A stretch of 7,635 nucleotides of DNA from the NCBI GenBank assembly GCA_021779435.1, contig JAJYAR010000114.1, positions 1 through 7,635 of the forward strand. The letters run 5' to 3'. The stretch is from a bacterium (GTDB taxonomy: Bacteria; Verrucomicrobiota; Verrucomicrobiae; JAJYAR01). The translations under genes and the position numbers were made by a program. Below the pieces are notes generated by a model. That model saw nothing but the letters and a program-made list of their open reading frames with translations, searched no databases and had not been told where the DNA came from. Every line of letters begins with the position of its first letter. Position 1 is the stretch's first letter. Shown piece by piece: positions 6,428 through 7,635 of the stretch.

Positions 6428-6787
6428 CATTCGATTCTGGCGGTGGATGATTCTGCATCGATGCGGCAGATGGTGGCGTTCACGCTCAAGGGGGCGGGCT
6501 ACAACGTGATCGAGGCGGCGGACGGCCAGGAGGCTCTGGACAAGGCCCGCGCCGAGAACATCGATCTGGTCCTGACCGACCAGAACATGCCGCGGATGGA
6601 CGGAATCACCCTGGTGCAAAACCTGCGGGGGCTCGCGGCCTATGCGACGACGCCGATTCTGATCCTCACCACCGAATCGGGCGCCGACATGAAGGCGAAG
6701 GGCAAGGCCGCCGGCGCGACCGGCTGGCTGGTGAAGCCGTTCGACCCGGGCAAGCTGCTCGACGTCGTGCGCAAAGTGATCCGCTGA
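6425..6787 (+). CDS. cheY: Chemotaxis response regulator CheY
   Basis: This 120-residue stand-alone receiver has the usual CheY size and no output domain. Phosphorylated by CheA, it would diffuse and bind a motor switch or another effector. Visible residues are D8 and D9 (Mg2+ binding, VDDS), phospho-acceptor D52 in LTDQNMPRMDG, the switch Thr in ILTTES (82/83), and K104 in WLVKPFDPGK. The TDQNMPRMDG and WLVKPF signatures are typical of chemotaxis CheY rather than of receivers from transcription factors. It sits between the CheZ-like gene and cheA on the same strand with short gaps and no terminator, which fits one operon. Whether it serves flagella, type IV pili or another output cannot be told from this window. 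Confidence 0.95.
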   Translation: MHSILAVDDSASMRQMVAFTLKGAGYNVIEAADGQEALDKARAENIDLVLTDQNMPRMDGITLVQNLRGLAAYATTPILILTTESGADMKAKGKAAGATGWLVKPFDPGKLLDVVRKVIR

Positions 6788-6849
6788 GCGGATGGATTCG
6801 CGACGGAATCGTCGGCTCCGCAAAGCGTGAATATTGCATAGAGGTGAGT
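6788..6849 (+). other. cheY-cheA intergenic spacer with small inverted repeat
   Basis: This 62-base spacer contains CGACG-GAAT-CGTCG (6801-6814), a perfect five-base stem with a four-base loop, overlapping a competing GATTC/GAATC pair (6795-6810). No T-run follows, so it is not an intrinsic terminator. GAGG at 6841-6844, five bases before the cheA ATG, is the probable ribosome binding site. Confidence 0.45.
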
Positions 6850-7635
6850 ATGGGTGAAATCGTGAGTCAGGGCGTGAGTCAGGGCGCGAGCCAGGATGGT
6901 TTCGATCTCTCGCAGTTCTATGACGTGTTTTTCGAAGAGGCCGGCGACAACCTCATGAACATGGAGTCGCTGCTGCTCAATATCGACGTCGACGCCCCGC
7001 GGGACGAGGATCTGCATGCGATCTTCCGGGTGGCGCATTCGATCAAGGGCGGCGCGGCGACCTTCGGCTTCGCCGACGTGACCCACCTCACCCACGAGCT
7101 GGAGACGCTGCTGGACCGCGTGCGCCGTCATGAGCTCGCGCTCGACCGCACCATGGTCGATGTGCTGCTCGAAGCCAGCGACGTCGTCAAGGCGCAGCTC
7201 GCGCGTTATCAGGGCAGCGCCGGCGATTCCCCCGACACGACCGATCTGGTCGGGCGCATCAAGCGCCTGGCGGCGGGGGAGAAGCTGGCGGCGGAGCCCG
7301 TGAAGACCCCTGCGCCCGCGCAAATCCCGGCGCCGAGCGACGATCTGCCGCCCGGGGCCCGCAGACTGCATGTGCGGGTCGGGCCGTTGCGCGATGCCAC
7401 GGTGGCCAACAATCTCGAGGAACTGTTCCGCGACATTCCCGATCTCGGGACGTTCGTTGCGGCCGATGAAGGCAGACTCGATGCCGAAGGCTGCCGGCGG
7501 TTCCGCATCACGACGAAATCGCCGGATTCCGAGCTGATCGAGCTCTTTTCCTTCCACGTCGCACGGGAGCAGATCCGGATCGAGCCGGACCCGGGGGCGG
7601 CTTCGCCGGCGCCGCGGGCGGCCGACGGCGTCGCC
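6850..7635 (+). CDS. cheA: Chemotaxis histidine kinase CheA, N-terminal part (P1 and P2), 3' truncated
   Basis: The frame is open from ATG 6850 to the window end (262 residues seen), so the dimerisation, kinase and CheW-like domains are outside. CheA autophosphorylates in response to receptor arrays and passes phosphate to CheY. After a repeat-bearing leader (about 1-17), the P1 HPt domain spans about 18-125, with phospho-His H63 in RVAHSIKGGAATFGF and the HELETLLD helix. A Pro/Ala-rich linker (about 141-170) leads to a compact domain, about 171-246, with an apparent beta-alpha-beta-beta-alpha-beta order: RRLHVRVG, an Asn/Glu-rich helix, GTFVAADE, RRFRITTKS, an SELIELFSF helix, EQIRIE. This resembles the CheY-binding P2 domain, whose E. 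coli copy ends similarly (VLCFVIEADQITFE). Another Pro/Ala-rich linker begins at about 247. GAGG at 6841-6844 supports the start. The P2 assignment is pattern-based and less certain than P1. Confidence 0.93.
   Translation, partial: MGEIVSQGVSQGASQDGFDLSQFYDVFFEEAGDNLMNMESLLLNIDVDAPRDEDLHAIFRVAHSIKGGAATFGFADVTHLTHELETLLDRVRRHELALDRTMVDVLLEASDVVKAQLARYQGSAGDSPDTTDLVGRIKRLAAGEKLAAEPVKTPAPAQIPAPSDDLPPGARRLHVRVGPLRDATVANNLEELFRDIPDLGTFVAADEGRLDAEGCRRFRITTKSPDSELIELFSFHVAREQIRIEPDPGAASPAPRAADGVA
6862..6894 (+). repeat. 12-bp tandem repeat in the cheA leader
   Basis: GTGAGTCAGGGC occurs twice perfectly (6862-6873, 6874-6885), followed by a partial degenerate copy GCGAGCCAG (6886-6894). It encodes VSQG-VSQG-ASQ just after the start and before the P1 domain. 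A related GTGAGTATGGGT (9 of 12) spans the start codon at 6844-6855. The array is in frame, so unit changes would only lengthen or shorten the flexible leader. Confidence 0.85.

Overview
The window is dense, GC-rich bacterial DNA made up almost entirely of signal-transduction genes. The codon bias leaves long open shadow frames on both strands. The protein families suggest a motile proteobacterium, most likely a betaproteobacterium: a BarA/TorS-style hybrid kinase with two receivers and an HPt, a NarL/UhpA-type regulator with its HisKA_3 kinase, composite GGDEF-EAL proteins, and a CheY-CheA cluster. That placement is inference from protein style; no rRNA or taxon-specific marker is present. 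I see no tRNA, rRNA, CRISPR array, insertion sequence or phage gene.

Region 1 (1-3878, + strand) is a two-gene unit. It begins with the C-terminal part of a hybrid histidine kinase (HATPase-REC-REC-HPt), cut by the window edge. A GTGA overlap (1641-1644) joins it to a REC-PAS-GGDEF-EAL protein expected to make and/or degrade cyclic di-GMP. The obvious wiring is a phosphorelay from the kinase HPt to the receiver of the second protein.

Region 2 (3904-5717, - strand) is a second two-gene unit, convergent with the first across only 25 bp. A soluble HisKA_3 histidine kinase with an N-terminal receiver is followed by a NarL/FixJ-type DNA-binding response regulator. These genes also overlap by GTGA, at 4539-4542 read on the minus strand.

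Region 3 (5718-5986) is the divergent intergenic stretch. It should carry promoters for both flanking units, but I could not identify a convincing consensus promoter. It contains an eight-G run and a seven-T run.

Region 4 (5987-7635, + strand) is the start of a chemosensory operon: a small helical protein with a CheZ-like D-x3-Q motif, a single-domain CheY, and the N-terminal P1 and P2 domains of CheA, which runs off the window.

Together the genes link cyclic di-GMP turnover, transcriptional control and chemotaxis-type signalling. The features most worth checking are: a 26-residue insertion that separates the RxxD inhibitory site from the GGDEF motif; a tandem Q-x-P-G repeat in the hairpin of the kinase dimerisation domain; and the uncharacterised CheZ-like protein ahead of cheY. 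I see no clearly new multi-gene system; the rest is a recognisable accessory signalling region.
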